A stretch of DNA of 17,823 nt from Saccoglossus kowalevskii (lineage: Eukaryota > Hemichordata > Enteropneusta > Harrimaniidae), in the NCBI RefSeq assembly GCF_000003605.2, contig NW_003124383.1, positions 1 to 17,823 on the forward strand. The letters run 5' to 3'. Below, piece after piece: positions 1 to 10,700 of this stretch. Both the position numbers and the translations under genes were made by a program. Each line of letters opens with the position of its first letter. Position 1 is the stretch's first letter. The notes below the pieces were generated by a model. The model made no database searches and was not told where the DNA came from. It saw only the letters and a list, made by a program, of their open reading frames with translations.

Positions 1-535
1 AGATACGACTAATATTACATGACCATATATGGTATTAATATATGCATAATTCTAATCTGGAGAACTATTGCTGATAGGCATGTGCAACCAGTGATATCAT
101 TGGAAAAGAGATACAACTAACATTACATGACCATATATGGTATTAATAATGCATAATTCTAATCTGGAGAATTATTGCTGATAGGCATGTGTAACCAGTG
201 ATATCATTGGAAAAGAGATACGACTAACATAACATGAGCAGATATGGTATTAATAATGCATAATTCTAATCTGGAGAACTATTGTTGATAGGCATGTGCA
301 ACCAGTGATATCATTGGAAAAGAGATATGACTAACATTACATGACCATATATGGTATTAATAATACATAATTCTAATCTGGAGAACTATTGCTGATAGGC
401 ATGTGCAACCAGTGATATCATTGGAAAAGAGATACGACTAACATTACATGACCATATATGGTATTAATAATGCATAATTCTAATCTGGAGAACTATTGCT
501 GATAGGCAGTGTAACCAGTGATATCATTGGAAAAG
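1..535. repeat. Five-unit block A1, recurs at 16479-17012
   Basis: Five successive units carry a distinctive variant order: AATATT; GAATTATT with GTGTAACC; AACATAAC with GAGCAGATATGG and GTTG; TATGACT with AATACAT; then the one-base-short GGCAGTGTAACC. The same order occurs at 16479-17012. By my reading the two blocks differ by a single extra T near base 41 of the first. The units on the right of the two copies differ, so this is a duplicated block within the array and not an overlap of contig ends. Confidence 0.85.
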
Positions 536-663
536 AGATACGACTAACATTACATGACCATATATGGTATTAATAATGCATAATTCTAATCTGGAGAACT
601 ATTTCTGATAGGCATGTACAACCAGTGATATCATTGGAAAAGAGATACGACTAACATTACATG

Positions 664-675
664 ACCATATATGGT
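664..675. other. Perfect 12-bp palindrome with CArG box (one per unit)
   Basis: ACCATATATGGT is its own reverse complement. Its inner ten bases, CCATATATGG at 665-674, fit CC(A/T)6GG, the CArG-box consensus bound by MADS-domain factors such as SRF. It recurs in almost every unit at positions 22-33. By hand count the ten-base core is altered in only eight of 167 units: GAGCAGATATGG in the units starting 216, 2781 and 16693; GAGCATATATGG in those starting 2461, 5241 and 16373; one GATCATATATGG at 14234; and one CCATGTATGG in the final partial unit. The palindrome is seen directly. Any protein binding is only a possibility, since an AT-rich palindrome could match by chance and then be amplified with the repeat. 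Confidence 0.8.
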
Positions 676-728
676 ATTAATAATGCATAATTCTAATCTG
701 GAGAACTATTGCTGATAGGCATGTGCAA

Positions 729-744
729 CCAGTGATATCATTGG
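729..744. other. 16-bp near-perfect palindrome centred on EcoRV site (one per unit)
   Basis: CCAGTGATATCATTGG pairs with itself along its full length except for one symmetric G/T position (unit positions 90 and 99), and it has no loop. It sits at unit positions 87-102 and is about the most conserved part of the monomer: by hand count about 150 of 166 units keep all 16 bases. The main exceptions are the CAAACAG units, which change position 88, and isolated changes in the units starting 1820, 7702, 13164, 13592, 14020 and 17654. The central GATATC is lost only in the unit starting 12629. Cruciform or protein-dimer recognition is possible but not shown. Confidence 0.8.
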
Positions 745-752
745 AAAAGAGA
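736..752 (+). other. Degenerate CENP-B-box-like motif (one per unit junction)
   Basis: The 17 bases TATCATTGGAAAAGAGA align to the CENP-B box consensus YTTCGTTGGAARCGGGA at 13 of 17 positions, including the central TTGGAA. The mismatches are at box positions 2, 5, 13 and 15, so only 5 of the 9 bases regarded as essential for CENP-B binding are present, and both CpGs of the box are missing. It overlaps the right half of the 16-bp palindrome and crosses the unit junction used here. About 12 units change it further with GGACAAG. It could be a relic, a recognition site for a diverged CENP-B/pogo-like protein, or chance. Confidence 0.35.
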
Positions 753-1819
753 TACGACTAACATTACATGACCATATATGGTATTAATAATGCATAATTC
801 TAATCTGGAGAACTATTGCTGATAGGCATGTACAACCAGTGATATCATTGGAAAAGAGATACAACTAACATTACATGACCATATATGGTATTAATAATGC
901 ATAATTCTAATCTGGAGAACTATTGCTGATAGGCATGTGCAACCAGTGATATCATTGGACAAGAGATTCGACTAACATTACATGACCATATATGGTATTA
1001 ATAATGCATAATTCTAATCTGGAGAACTATTGCTGATAGGCATGTGCAACCAGTGATATCATTGGACAAGAGATTCGACTAACATTACATGACCATATAT
1101 GGTATTAATAATGCATAATTCTAATCTGCAGAACTATTGCTGATAGGTATGTGCAACCAGTGATATCATTGGAAAAGAGATACGACTAACATTACATGAC
1201 CATATATGGTATTAATAATGCATAATTCTAATCTGCAGAACTATTGCTGATAGGCATGTGCAACCAGTGATATCATTGGACAAGAGATTCGACTAACATT
1301 ACATGACCATATATGGTATTAATAATGCATAATTCTAATCTGCAGAACTATTGCTGATAGGTATGTGCAACCAGTGATATCATTGGAAAAGAGATACGAC
1401 TAACATTACATGACCATATATGGTATTAATAATGCATAATTCTAATCTGCAGAACTATTGCTGATAGGCATGTGCAACCAGTGATATCATTGGACAAGAG
1501 ATTCGACTAACATTACATGACCATATATGGTATTAATAATGCATAATTCTAATCTGGAGAACTATTGCTGATAGGCATGTGCAACCAGTGATATCATTGG
1601 ACAAGAGATTCGACTAACATTACATGACCATATATGGTATTAATAATGCATAATTCTAATCTGCAGAACTATTGCTGATAGGTATGTGCAACCAGTGATA
1701 TCATTGGAAAAGAGAGACGACTAACATTACATGACCATATATGGTATTAATAATGCATAATTCTAATCTGGAGAACTATTGCTGATAGGCATGTGCAACC
1801 AGTGATATCATTGGAAAAG
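750..1819. repeat. PstI/GACAAG subfamily block, ten units
   Basis: Ten units rich in three linked variants: GGACAAG (position 104 C), ATTCGACT at the start of the following unit, and CTGCAG (position 59 C, creating PstI) with GGTATGTGC. Five units, 750-1284, match 15304-15838, and 1392-1712 matches 15732-16052. The left copy has an extra two-unit step (1178-1391) compared with the right copy, as expected from unequal exchange in register. The last unit starts AGAGACGACT (1713) but keeps CTGGAG, unlike its counterparts at 3209, 4921 and 16053, which have CTGCAG. Confidence 0.85.
1126..1131. other. PstI-creating subfamily variant (CTGCAG)
   Basis: Position 59 G to C turns CTGGAG into the palindrome CTGCAG. 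By hand count 15 units have it, starting at 1071, 1178, 1285, 1392, 1606, 3102, 3209, 4814, 4921, 5454, 5561, 15625, 15732, 15946 and 16053. It marks the left and right families and is absent from 5668 to 15624. Confidence 0.85.
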
Positions 1820-2354
1820 AGATACGACTAATATTACATGACCATATATGGTATTAATAATGCATAATTCTAATCTGGAGAACTATTGCTGATAGGCATG
1901 TGCAACCAGTGATATCATTAGAAAAGAGATACGACTAACATTACATGACCATATATGGTATTAATAATGCATAATTCTAATCTGGAGAACTATTGCTGAT
2001 AGGCATGTGCAACCAGTGATATCATTGGAAAAGAGATACGACTAACATTACATGACCATATATGGTATTAATAATGCATAATTCTAATCTGGAGAACTAT
2101 TGCTGATAGGCATGTGCAACCAGTGATATCATTGGAAAAGAGATACGACTAATATTACATGACCATATATGGTATTAATAATGCATAATTCTAATCTGGA
2201 GAACTATTGCTGATAGGCATGTGCAACCAGTGATATCATTGGAAAAGAGATATGACTAACATTACATGACCATATATGGTATTAATAATGCATAATTCTA
2301 ATCTGGAGAACTATTGCTGATAGGCATGTGCAACCAGTGATATCATTGGAAAAG

Positions 2355-2994
2355 AGATACGACTAATATTACATGACCATATATGGTATTAATAATGCAT
2401 AATTCTAATCTGGAGAACTATTGCTGATAAGCAGTGCAACCAGTGATATCATTGGAAAAGAGATACGACTAACATAACATGAGCATATATGGTATTAATA
2501 ATGCATAATTCTAATCTGGAGAACTATCGCTGATAGGCAGTGTAACCAGTGATATCATTGGAAAAGAGATACGACTAATATTACATGACCATATATGGTA
2601 TTAATAATGCATAATTCTAATCTGGAGAACTATTGCTGATAGGCATGTGCAACCAGTGATATCATTGGAAAAGAGATACAACTAACATTACATGACCATA
2701 TATGGTATTAATAATGCATAATTCTAATCTGGAGAATTATTGCTGATAGGCATGTGTAACCAGTGATATCATTGGAAAAGAGATACGACTAACATAACAT
2801 GAGCAGATATGGTATTAATAATGCATAATTCTAATCTGGAGAACTTTTGTTGATAGGCATGTGCAACCAGTGATATCATTGGAAAAGAGATATGACTAAC
2901 ATTACATGACCATATATGGTATTAATAATACATAATTCTAATCTGGAGAACTATTGCTGATAGGCATGTGCAACCAGTGATATCATTGGAAAAG
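2355..2994. repeat. Six-unit block B1, recurs at 16267-16906
   Basis: The order is: a 106-bp unit with GATAAGCAGTGC; a 106-bp unit with AACATAAC, GAGCATATATGG, ATCGCTG and GGCAGTGTAACC; then AATATT; GAATTATT; GAGCAGATATGG; and TATGACT/AATACAT. The block at 16267-16906 has the same order and length, with two differences that I see: AATATT versus AACATT in the first unit and ACTTTTG versus ACTATTG in the fifth. The last four units also correspond to 1-429. Confidence 0.85.
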
Positions 2995-3101
2995 AGATAC
3001 GACTAACATTACATGACCATATATGGTATTAATAATGCATAATTCTAATCTGGAGAACTATTGCTGATAGGCATGTGCAACCAGTGATATCATTGGACAA
3101 G

Positions 3102-3422
3102 AGATTCGACTAACATTACATGACCATATATGGTATTAATAATGCATAATTCTAATCTGCAGAACTATTGCTGATAGGTATGTGCAACCAGTGATATCAT
3201 TGGAAAAGAGAGACGACTAACATTACATGACCATATATGGTATTAATAATGCATAATTCTAATCTGCAGAACTATTGCTGATAGGCATGTACAACCAGTG
3301 ATATCATTGGAAAAGAGATTCGACTAACATTACATGACCATATATGGTATTAATAATGCATAATTCTAATCTGGAGAACTATTGCTGATAGGCATGTGCA
3401 ACCAGTGATATCATTGGAAAAG
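3102..3422. repeat. Three-unit PstI block, third copy
   Basis: Three units in the order ATTCG/CTGCAG/GGTATG, AGAGACG/CTGCAG/GTACAACC and ATTCG/CTGGAG. The same 321-bp order is found at 4814-5134 and 15946-16266, making three copies in the window. Each is preceded by a unit ending GGACAAG. Confidence 0.85.
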
Positions 3423-3529
3423 AGATACGACTAACATTACATGACCATATATGGTATTAATAATGCATAATTCTAATCTGGAGAACTATTGCTGATAGAC
3501 ATGTGCAACCAGTGATATCATTGGAAAAG

Positions 3530-4278
3530 AGATACAACTAACATTACATGACCATATATGGTATTAATAATGCATAATTCCAATCTGGAGAACTATTGCT
3601 GATAGACATGTGCAACCAGTGATATCATTGGAAAAGAGATACGACTAACATTACATGACCATATATGGTATTAATAATGCATAATTCTAATCTGGAGAAC
3701 TATTGCTGATAGGCATGTACAACCAGTGATATCATTGGAAAAGAGATATGACTAACATTACATGACCATATATGGTATTAATAATGCATAATTCTAATCT
3801 GGAGAACTATTGCTGATAGGCATGTGCAACCAGTGATATCATTGGAAAAGAGATACAACTAACATTACATGACCATATATGGTATTAATAATGCATAATT
3901 CTAATCTGGAGAACTATTGCTGATAGGCATGTGCAACCAGTGATATCATTGGAAAAGAGATACAACTAACATTACATGACCATATATGGTATTAATAATG
4001 CATAATTCTAATCTGGCGAACTATTGCTGATAGACATGTGCAACCAGTGATATCATTGGAAAAGAGATACAACTAACATTACATGACCATATATGGTATT
4101 AATAATGCACAATTCTAATCTGGAGAACTATTGCCGATAGGCATGTGCAACCAGTGATATCATTGGAAAAGAGATACAACTAACATTACATGACCATATA
4201 TGGTATTAATCATGCACAATTCTAATCTGGAGAACTATTGCTGATAGGCATGTACAACCAGTGATATCATTGGAAAAG
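3530..4278. repeat. CAACT-rich run with GACATG and GCACAATT variants
   Basis: Seven units mostly beginning ATACAACT, several with TAGACATG (3530, 3958). Private or near-private changes include TTCCAATC (first unit), GGCGAAC (about 4016), GCACAATTC in two adjacent units (4065 and 4172) and AATCATGC (about 4208). It is an example of local spread of variants between neighbours. Confidence 0.7.
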
Positions 4279-4813
4279 AGATATGACTAACATTACATGA
4301 CCATATATGGTATTAATAATGCATAATTCTAATCTGGAGAACTATTGCCGATAGGCATGTGCAACCAGTGATATCATTGGAAAAGAGATATGACTAACAT
4401 TACATGACCATATATGGTATTAATAATGCATAATTCTAATCTGGAGAACTATTGCTGATAGGCATGTGCAACCAGTGATATCATTGGAAAAGAGATACGA
4501 CTAACATCACATGACCATATATGGTATTAATAATGCATAATTCTAATCTGGAGAACTATTGCTGATAGGCATGTGCAACCAGTGATATCATTGGAAAAGA
4601 GATACGACTAATATTACATGACCATATATGGTATTAATAATGCATAATTCTAATATGGAGAACTATTGCTGATAGGCATGTGCAACCAGTGATATCATTG
4701 GAAAAGAGATACGACTAACATTACATGACCATATATGGTATTAATAATGCATAATTCTAATCTGGAGAACTATTGCTGATAGGCATGTGCAACCAGTGAT
4801 ATCATTGGACAAG

Positions 4814-5453
4814 AGATTCGACTAACATTACATGACCATATATGGTATTAATAATGCATAATTCTAATCTGCAGAACTATTGCTGATAGGTATGTGCAAC
4901 CAGTGATATCATTGGAAAAGAGAGACGACTAACATTACATGACCATATATGGTATTAATAATGCATAATTCTAATCTGCAGAACTATTGCTGATAGGCAT
5001 GTACAACCAGTGATATCATTGGAAAAGAGATTCGACTAACATTACATGACCATATATGGTATTAATAATGCATAATTCTAATCTGGAGAACTATTGCTGA
5101 TAGGCATGTGCAACCAGTGATATCATTGGAAAAGAGATACGACTAACATTACATGACCATATATGGTATTAATAATGCATAATTCTAATCTGGAGAACTA
5201 TTGCTGATAAGCAGTGCAACCAGTGATATCATTGGAAAAGAGATACGACTAACATAACATGAGCATATATGGTATTAATAATGCATAATTCTAATCTGGA
5301 GAACTATCGCTGATAGGCAGTGTAACCAGTGATATCATTGGAAAAGAGATACGACTAATATTACATGACCATATATGGTATTAATAATGCATAATTCTAA
5401 TCTGGAGAACTATTGCTGATAGGCATGTGCAACCAGTGATATCATTGGAAAAG
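4814..5453. repeat. Six-unit block C1, recurs at 15946-16585
   Basis: This block joins the three-unit PstI block to the GATAAGCAG, ATCGCTG/GGCAGTG and AATATT units. The same six-unit order and length are found at 15946-16585, and I saw no difference when comparing by eye. The two copies are 11,132 bases apart. The unit after it (5454) departs from the right-hand copy, having CTGCAG/GGTATG where 16586 has GAATTATT. Confidence 0.85.
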
Positions 5454-5774
5454 AGATACAACTAACATTACATGACCATATATGGTATTAATAATGCATA
5501 ATTCTAATCTGCAGAACTATTGCTGATAGGTATGTGCAACCAGTGATATCATTGGAAAAGAGATACGACTAACATTATATGACCATATATGGTATTAATA
5601 ATGCATAATTCTAATCTGCAGAACTATTGCTGATAGGCATGTGCAACCAGTGATATCATTGGACAAGAGATTCGACTAACATTACATGACCATATATGGT
5701 ATTAATAATACATAATTCTAATCTGGAGAACTATTGCTGATAGACATGTGCAACCAGTGATATCATTGGAAAAG

Positions 5775-5881
5775 AGATTCGACTAACATTACGTGACCAT
5801 ATATGGTAATAATAATGCATAATTCTAATCTGGAGAACTATTTCTGATAGGCATGTACAACCAGTGATATCATTGGAAAAG
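5775..5881. repeat. ACGTG/GTAATAATA variant unit, recurs at 13057 and 14341
   Basis: This unit combines ATTCGACT, TTACGTGACC (position 19 G, a new CpG), GGTAATAATAATG (position 36 A), ATTTCTG and GTACAACC. The same combination is found at 13057-13163 and, with an added ACTCAC change, at 14341-14447; 14555-14661 has part of it. The unit before it at 5668 and that at 12950 both have AATACAT and TAGACATG, so at least a two-unit stretch was copied. Confidence 0.75.
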
Positions 5882-6095
5882 AGATACAACTAACATTACA
5901 TGACCATATATGGTATTAATAATACATAATTCTAATCTGGAGAACTATTGCTGATAGGCATGTGCAACCAGTGATATCATTGGAAAAGAGATTCGACTAA
6001 CATTACATGACCATATATGGTATTAATAATGCATAATTCTAATCTGGAGAACTATTGCTGATAGGCATGTGTAACCAGTGATATCATTGGAAAAG

Positions 6096-7058
6096 AGATA
6101 CAACTAACATTACATGACCATATATGGTATTAATAATGCGTAATTCTAATCTGGAGAACTATTGCCGATAGGCATGTGCAACCAGTGATATCATTGGAAA
6201 AGAGATACGGCTAACATTACATGACCATATATGGTATTAATAATGCATAATTCTAATCTGGAGAACTATTGCCGATAGGCATGTGCAACCAGTGATATCA
6301 TTGGAAAAGAGATACGACTAACATTACATGACCATATATGGTATTAATAATGCATAATTCTAATCTGGAGAACTATTGCCGATAGGCATGTGCAACCAGT
6401 GATATCATTGGAAAAGAGATACGACTAACATTACATGACCATATATGGTATTAATAATGCATAATTCTAATCTGGAGAACTATTGCCGATAGGCATGTGC
6501 AACCAGTGATATCATTGGAAAAGAGATAGGACTAACATTACATGACCATATATGGTATTAATAATGCATAATTCTAATCTGGAGAACTATTGCTGATAGG
6601 CATGTGCAACCAGTGATATCATTGGAAAAGAGATATGACTAACATTACATGACCATATATGGTATTAATAATGCATAATTCTAATCTGGAGAACTATTGC
6701 TGATAGGTATGTTCAACCAGTGATATCATTGGAAAAGAGATATGACTTACATTACATGACCATATATGGTATTAATAATGCATAATTCTAATCTGGAGAA
6801 CTATTGCCGATAGGCATGTGCAACCAGTGATATCATTGGAAAAGAGATAGGACTAACATTACATGACCATATATGGTATTAATAATGCATAATTCTAATC
6901 TGGAGAACTATTGCCGATAGGCATGTGCAACCAGTGATATCATTGGAAAAGAGATAGGACTAACATTACATGACCATATATGGTATTAATAATGCATAAT
7001 TCTAATCTGGAGAACTATTGCCGATAGGCATGTGCAACCAGTGATATCATTGGAAAAG
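6096..7058. repeat. GCCG-variant cluster, nine units
   Basis: Seven of nine consecutive units carry TTGCCGAT in place of TTGCTGAT (position 71 C), which adds a second CpG to the monomer. Outside this cluster I see it only in the units starting 4065 and 4279. Three of the nine also carry the rare ATAGGACT start (6524, 6845, 6952), and 6845-6951 and 6952-7058 are identical. This is a recently spread local subfamily. Confidence 0.85.
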
Positions 7059-7425
7059 AGATACGACTAACATTATATGACCATATATGGTATTAATAAT
7101 GCATAATTCTAATCTGGAGAACTATTGCTGATAGGCATGTGCAACCAGTGATATCATTGGAAAAGAGATACAACTAACATTACATGACCATATATGGTAT
7201 TAATAATGCATAATTCTAATCTGGAGAACTATTGCTGATAGACATGTGCAACCAGTGATATCATTGGAAAAGAGATACGGCTAACATTACATGACCATAT
7301 ATGGTATTAATAATGCATAATTCTAATCTGGAGAACTATTGTTGATAGGCATGTGCAACCAGTGATATCATTGGAAAAGAGATACGACTAACATTACATG
7401 ACCATATATGGTATTAATAATGCAT

Positions 7426-7428
7426 AAA
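7426..7428. other. One-base insertion giving a 108-bp unit
   Basis: GCATAAATTC has one extra A in a run, making the unit 7380-7487 108 bp long. It is the only unit with this change, so it is either a private mutation or a homopolymer consensus error. Confidence 0.7.
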
Positions 7429-8129
7429 TTCTAATCTGGAGAACTATTGTTGATAGGCATGTGCAACCAGTGATATCATTGGAAAAGAGATACGACTAAC
7501 ATTACATGACCATATATGGTATTCATAATGCATAATTCTAATCTGGAGAACTATTGCTGATAGGTATATGCAACCAGTGATATCATTGGAAAAGAGATAC
7601 GACTAACATTACATGACCATATATGGTATTAATAATGCATAATTCTAATCTGGAGAACTATTGCTGATAGGCATGTGCAACCAGTGATATCATTGGAAAA
7701 GAGATACGACTAACATTACATGACCATATATGGTATTAATAATGCATAATTCTAATCTGGAGAACTATTGCTGATAGGCATGTGCAACTAGTGATATCAT
7801 TGGAAAAGAGATACGACTAACATTACATGACCATATATGGTATTAATAATGCATAATTCTAATCTGGAGAACTATTGCTGATAGGTATATGCAACCAGTG
7901 ATATCATTGGAAAAGAGATACAACTAACATTACATGACCATATATGGTATTAATAATGCATAATTCTAATCTGGAGAACTATTGTTGATAGGCATGTGCA
8001 ACCAGTGATATCATTGGAAAAGAGATACAACTAACATTACATGACCATATATGGTATTAATAATGCATAATTCTAATCTGGAGAACTATTGCTGATAGGC
8101 ATGTGCAACCAGTGATATCATTGGAAAAG

Positions 8130-8450
8130 AGATACGACTAACATTACATGACCATATATGGTATTAATAATGCATAATTCTAATCTGGAGAACTATTGCT
8201 GATAGGCATGTGCAACCAGTGATATCATTGGAAAAGAGATACGACTAACATTACATGACCATATATGGTATTAATAATGCATAATTCTAATCTGGAGAAC
8301 TATTGCTGATAGGCATGTGCAACCAGTGATATCATTGGAAAAGAGATACGACTAACATTACATGACCATATATGGTATTAATAATGCATAATTCTAATCT
8401 GGAGAACTATTGCTGATAGGCATGTGCAACCAGTGATATCATTGGAAAAG
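8130..8450. repeat. Three consecutive identical consensus units
   Basis: Three adjacent units are identical to each other and to the consensus, showing very recent amplification or conversion. They sit just left of the switch to the GTTG/GTAC subfamily. Confidence 0.85.
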
Positions 8451-9306
8451 AGATATGACTAACATTACATGACCATATATGGTATTAATAATGCATAATT
8501 CTAATCTGGAGAACTATTGCTGATAGGCATGTACAACCAGTGATATCATTGGAAAAGAGATACAACTAACATTACATGACCATATATGGTATTAATAATG
8601 CATAATTCTAATCTGGAGAACTATTGCTGATAGGCATGTGCAAACAGTGATATCATTGGAAAAGAGATTCGACTAACATTACATGACCATATATGGTATT
8701 AATAATGCATAATTCTAATCTGGAGAACTATTGCTGATAGGCATGTGCAAACAGTGATATCATTGGAAAAGAGATTCGACTAACATTACATGACCATATA
8801 TGGTATTAATAATGCATAATTCTAATCTGGAGAACTATTTCTGATAGGCATGTGCAAACAGTGATATCATTGGAAAAGAGATTCGACTAACATTACATGA
8901 CCATATATGGTATTAATAATGCATAATTCTAATCTGAAGAACTATTGCTGATAGGTATATGCAACCAGTGATATCATTGGAAAAGAGATACAACTAACAT
9001 TACGTGACCATATATGGTATTAATAATGCATAATTCTAATCTGGAGAACTATTGTTGATAGGCATGTGTAACCAGTGATATCATTGGAAAAGAGATACGA
9101 CTAACATTACATGACCATATATGGTATTAATAATGCATAATTCTAATCTGGAGAACTATTGTTGATAGGCATGTACAACCAGTGATATCATTGGAAAAGA
9201 GATACAACTAACATTACATGACCATATATGGTATTAATAATGCATAATTCTAATCTGGAGAACTATTGTTGATAGGCATGTACAACCAGTGATATCATTG
9301 GAAAAG

Positions 9307-9627
9307 AGATTCAACTAACATTACATGACCATATATGGTATTAATAATACATAATTCTAATCTGGAGAACTATTGTTGATAGGCATGTACAACCAGTGAT
9401 ATCATTGGAAAAGAGATACAACTAACATTACATGACCATATATGGTATTAATAATACATAATTCTAATCTGGAGAACTATTGTTGATAGGCATGTACAAC
9501 CAGTGATATCATTGGAAAAGAGATACAACTAACATTACATGACCATATATGGTATTAATAATGCATAATTCTAATCTGGAGAACTATTGTTGATAGGCAT
9601 GTACAACCAGTGATATCATTGGAAAAG
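9307..9627. repeat. Three-unit block D1, recurs at 10380-10700
   Basis: Three units in the order ATTCAACT/AATAC/GTTG/GTAC, ATACAACT/AATAC/GTTG/GTAC and ATACAACT/AATGC/GTTG/GTAC. The 321-bp order at 10380-10700 appears identical. ATTCAACT occurs only at the start of these two blocks, so they are copies of each other, ten units apart. Confidence 0.85.
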
Positions 9628-10379
9628 AGATACAACTAACATTACATGACCATATATGGTATTAATAATACATAATTCTAATCTGGAGAACTATTGCTGA
9701 TAGGTATATGCAACCAGTGATATCATTGGAAAAGAGATACGACTAACATTACATGACCATATATGGTATTAATAATACATAATTCTAATCTGGAGAACTA
9801 TTGTTGATAGGCATGTACAACCAGTGATATCATTGGAAAAGAGATACAACTAACATTACATGACCATATATGGTATTAATAATGCATAATTCTAATCTGG
9901 AGAACTATTGCTGATAGGCATATGCAACCAGTGATATCATTGGAAAAGAGATTCGACTAACATTACATGACCATATATGGTATTAATAATGCATAATTCT
10001 AATCTGGAGAACTATTTCTGATAGGCATGTGCAAACAGTGATATCATTGGAAAAGAGATTCGACTAACATTACATGACCATATATGGTATTAATAATGCA
10101 TAATTCTAATCTGGAGAACTATTTCTGATAGGCATGTGCAAACAGTGATATCATTGGAAAAGAGATTCGACTAACATTACATGACCATATATGGTATTAA
10201 TAATGCATAATTCTAATCTGGAAGAACTATTGCTGATAGGTATATGCAACCAGTGATATCATTGGAAAAGAGATACGACTAACATTACATGACCATATAT
10301 GGGTATTAATAATGCATAATTCTAATCTGGAGAACTATTGTTGATAGGCATGTACAACCCAGTGATATCATTGGAAAAG

Positions 10380-10700
10380 AGATTCAACTAACATTACATG
10401 ACCATATATGGTATTAATAATACATAATTCTAATCTGGAGAACTATTGTTGATAGGCATGTACAACCAGTGATATCATTGGAAAAGAGATACAACTAACA
10501 TTACATGACCATATATGGTATTAATAATACATAATTCTAATCTGGAGAACTATTGTTGATAGGCATGTACAACCAGTGATATCATTGGAAAAGAGATACA
10601 ACTAACATTACATGACCATATATGGTATTAATAATGCATAATTCTAATCTGGAGAACTATTGTTGATAGGCATGTACAACCAGTGATATCATTGGAAAAG
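10380..10700. repeat. Three-unit block D2, copy of 9307-9627
   Basis: Second copy of the ATTCAACT-led trio. The unit before it (10271-10379) is the only 109-bp unit in the window and otherwise resembles the unit at 9093-9199; the unit at 9200-9306 has no counterpart here. Confidence 0.85.

Larger units (their letters stand above)
643..749. repeat. Reference monomer (exact consensus unit)
   Basis: This copy matches the majority base at every position and serves as the coordinate reference. Landmarks by unit position are: the sole CpG at 6-7 (TACGAC); ACCATATATGGT at 22-33; TATTAATA at 33-40; ATGCAT (NsiI) at 41-46; the GG of CTGGAG at 58-59, which becomes CTGCAG (PstI) in a subfamily; the GCTG core at 69-72; GGCATGTGC at 76-84; CCAGTGATATCATTGG at 87-102; and the A4 tract at 103-106. 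The unit start is arbitrary. Some variants are linked across the chosen junction, so it need not be the biological unit boundary. Confidence 0.95.

Noticed and set aside
664-675. Plasmid or phage origin iterons, or an operator array
   Set aside because: Iterons are short and few, next to a replication gene. Here there are over 160 long units and no gene.
664-682. TATA-box promoter in each unit (CATATATGG followed by TATTAATAATGC)
   Set aside because: AT-rich sequence makes such matches common, and no initiator, open frame or polyadenylation signal goes with it. Transcription of the satellite cannot be judged from sequence.
707-752. Hammerhead ribozyme (CTGATAG followed by GGAAAAG), as found in some satellite RNAs
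   Set aside because: The catalytic core needs CUGANGA; here it reads CUGAUAG, with the last two bases wrong, and I could not pair convincing stems on either strand.
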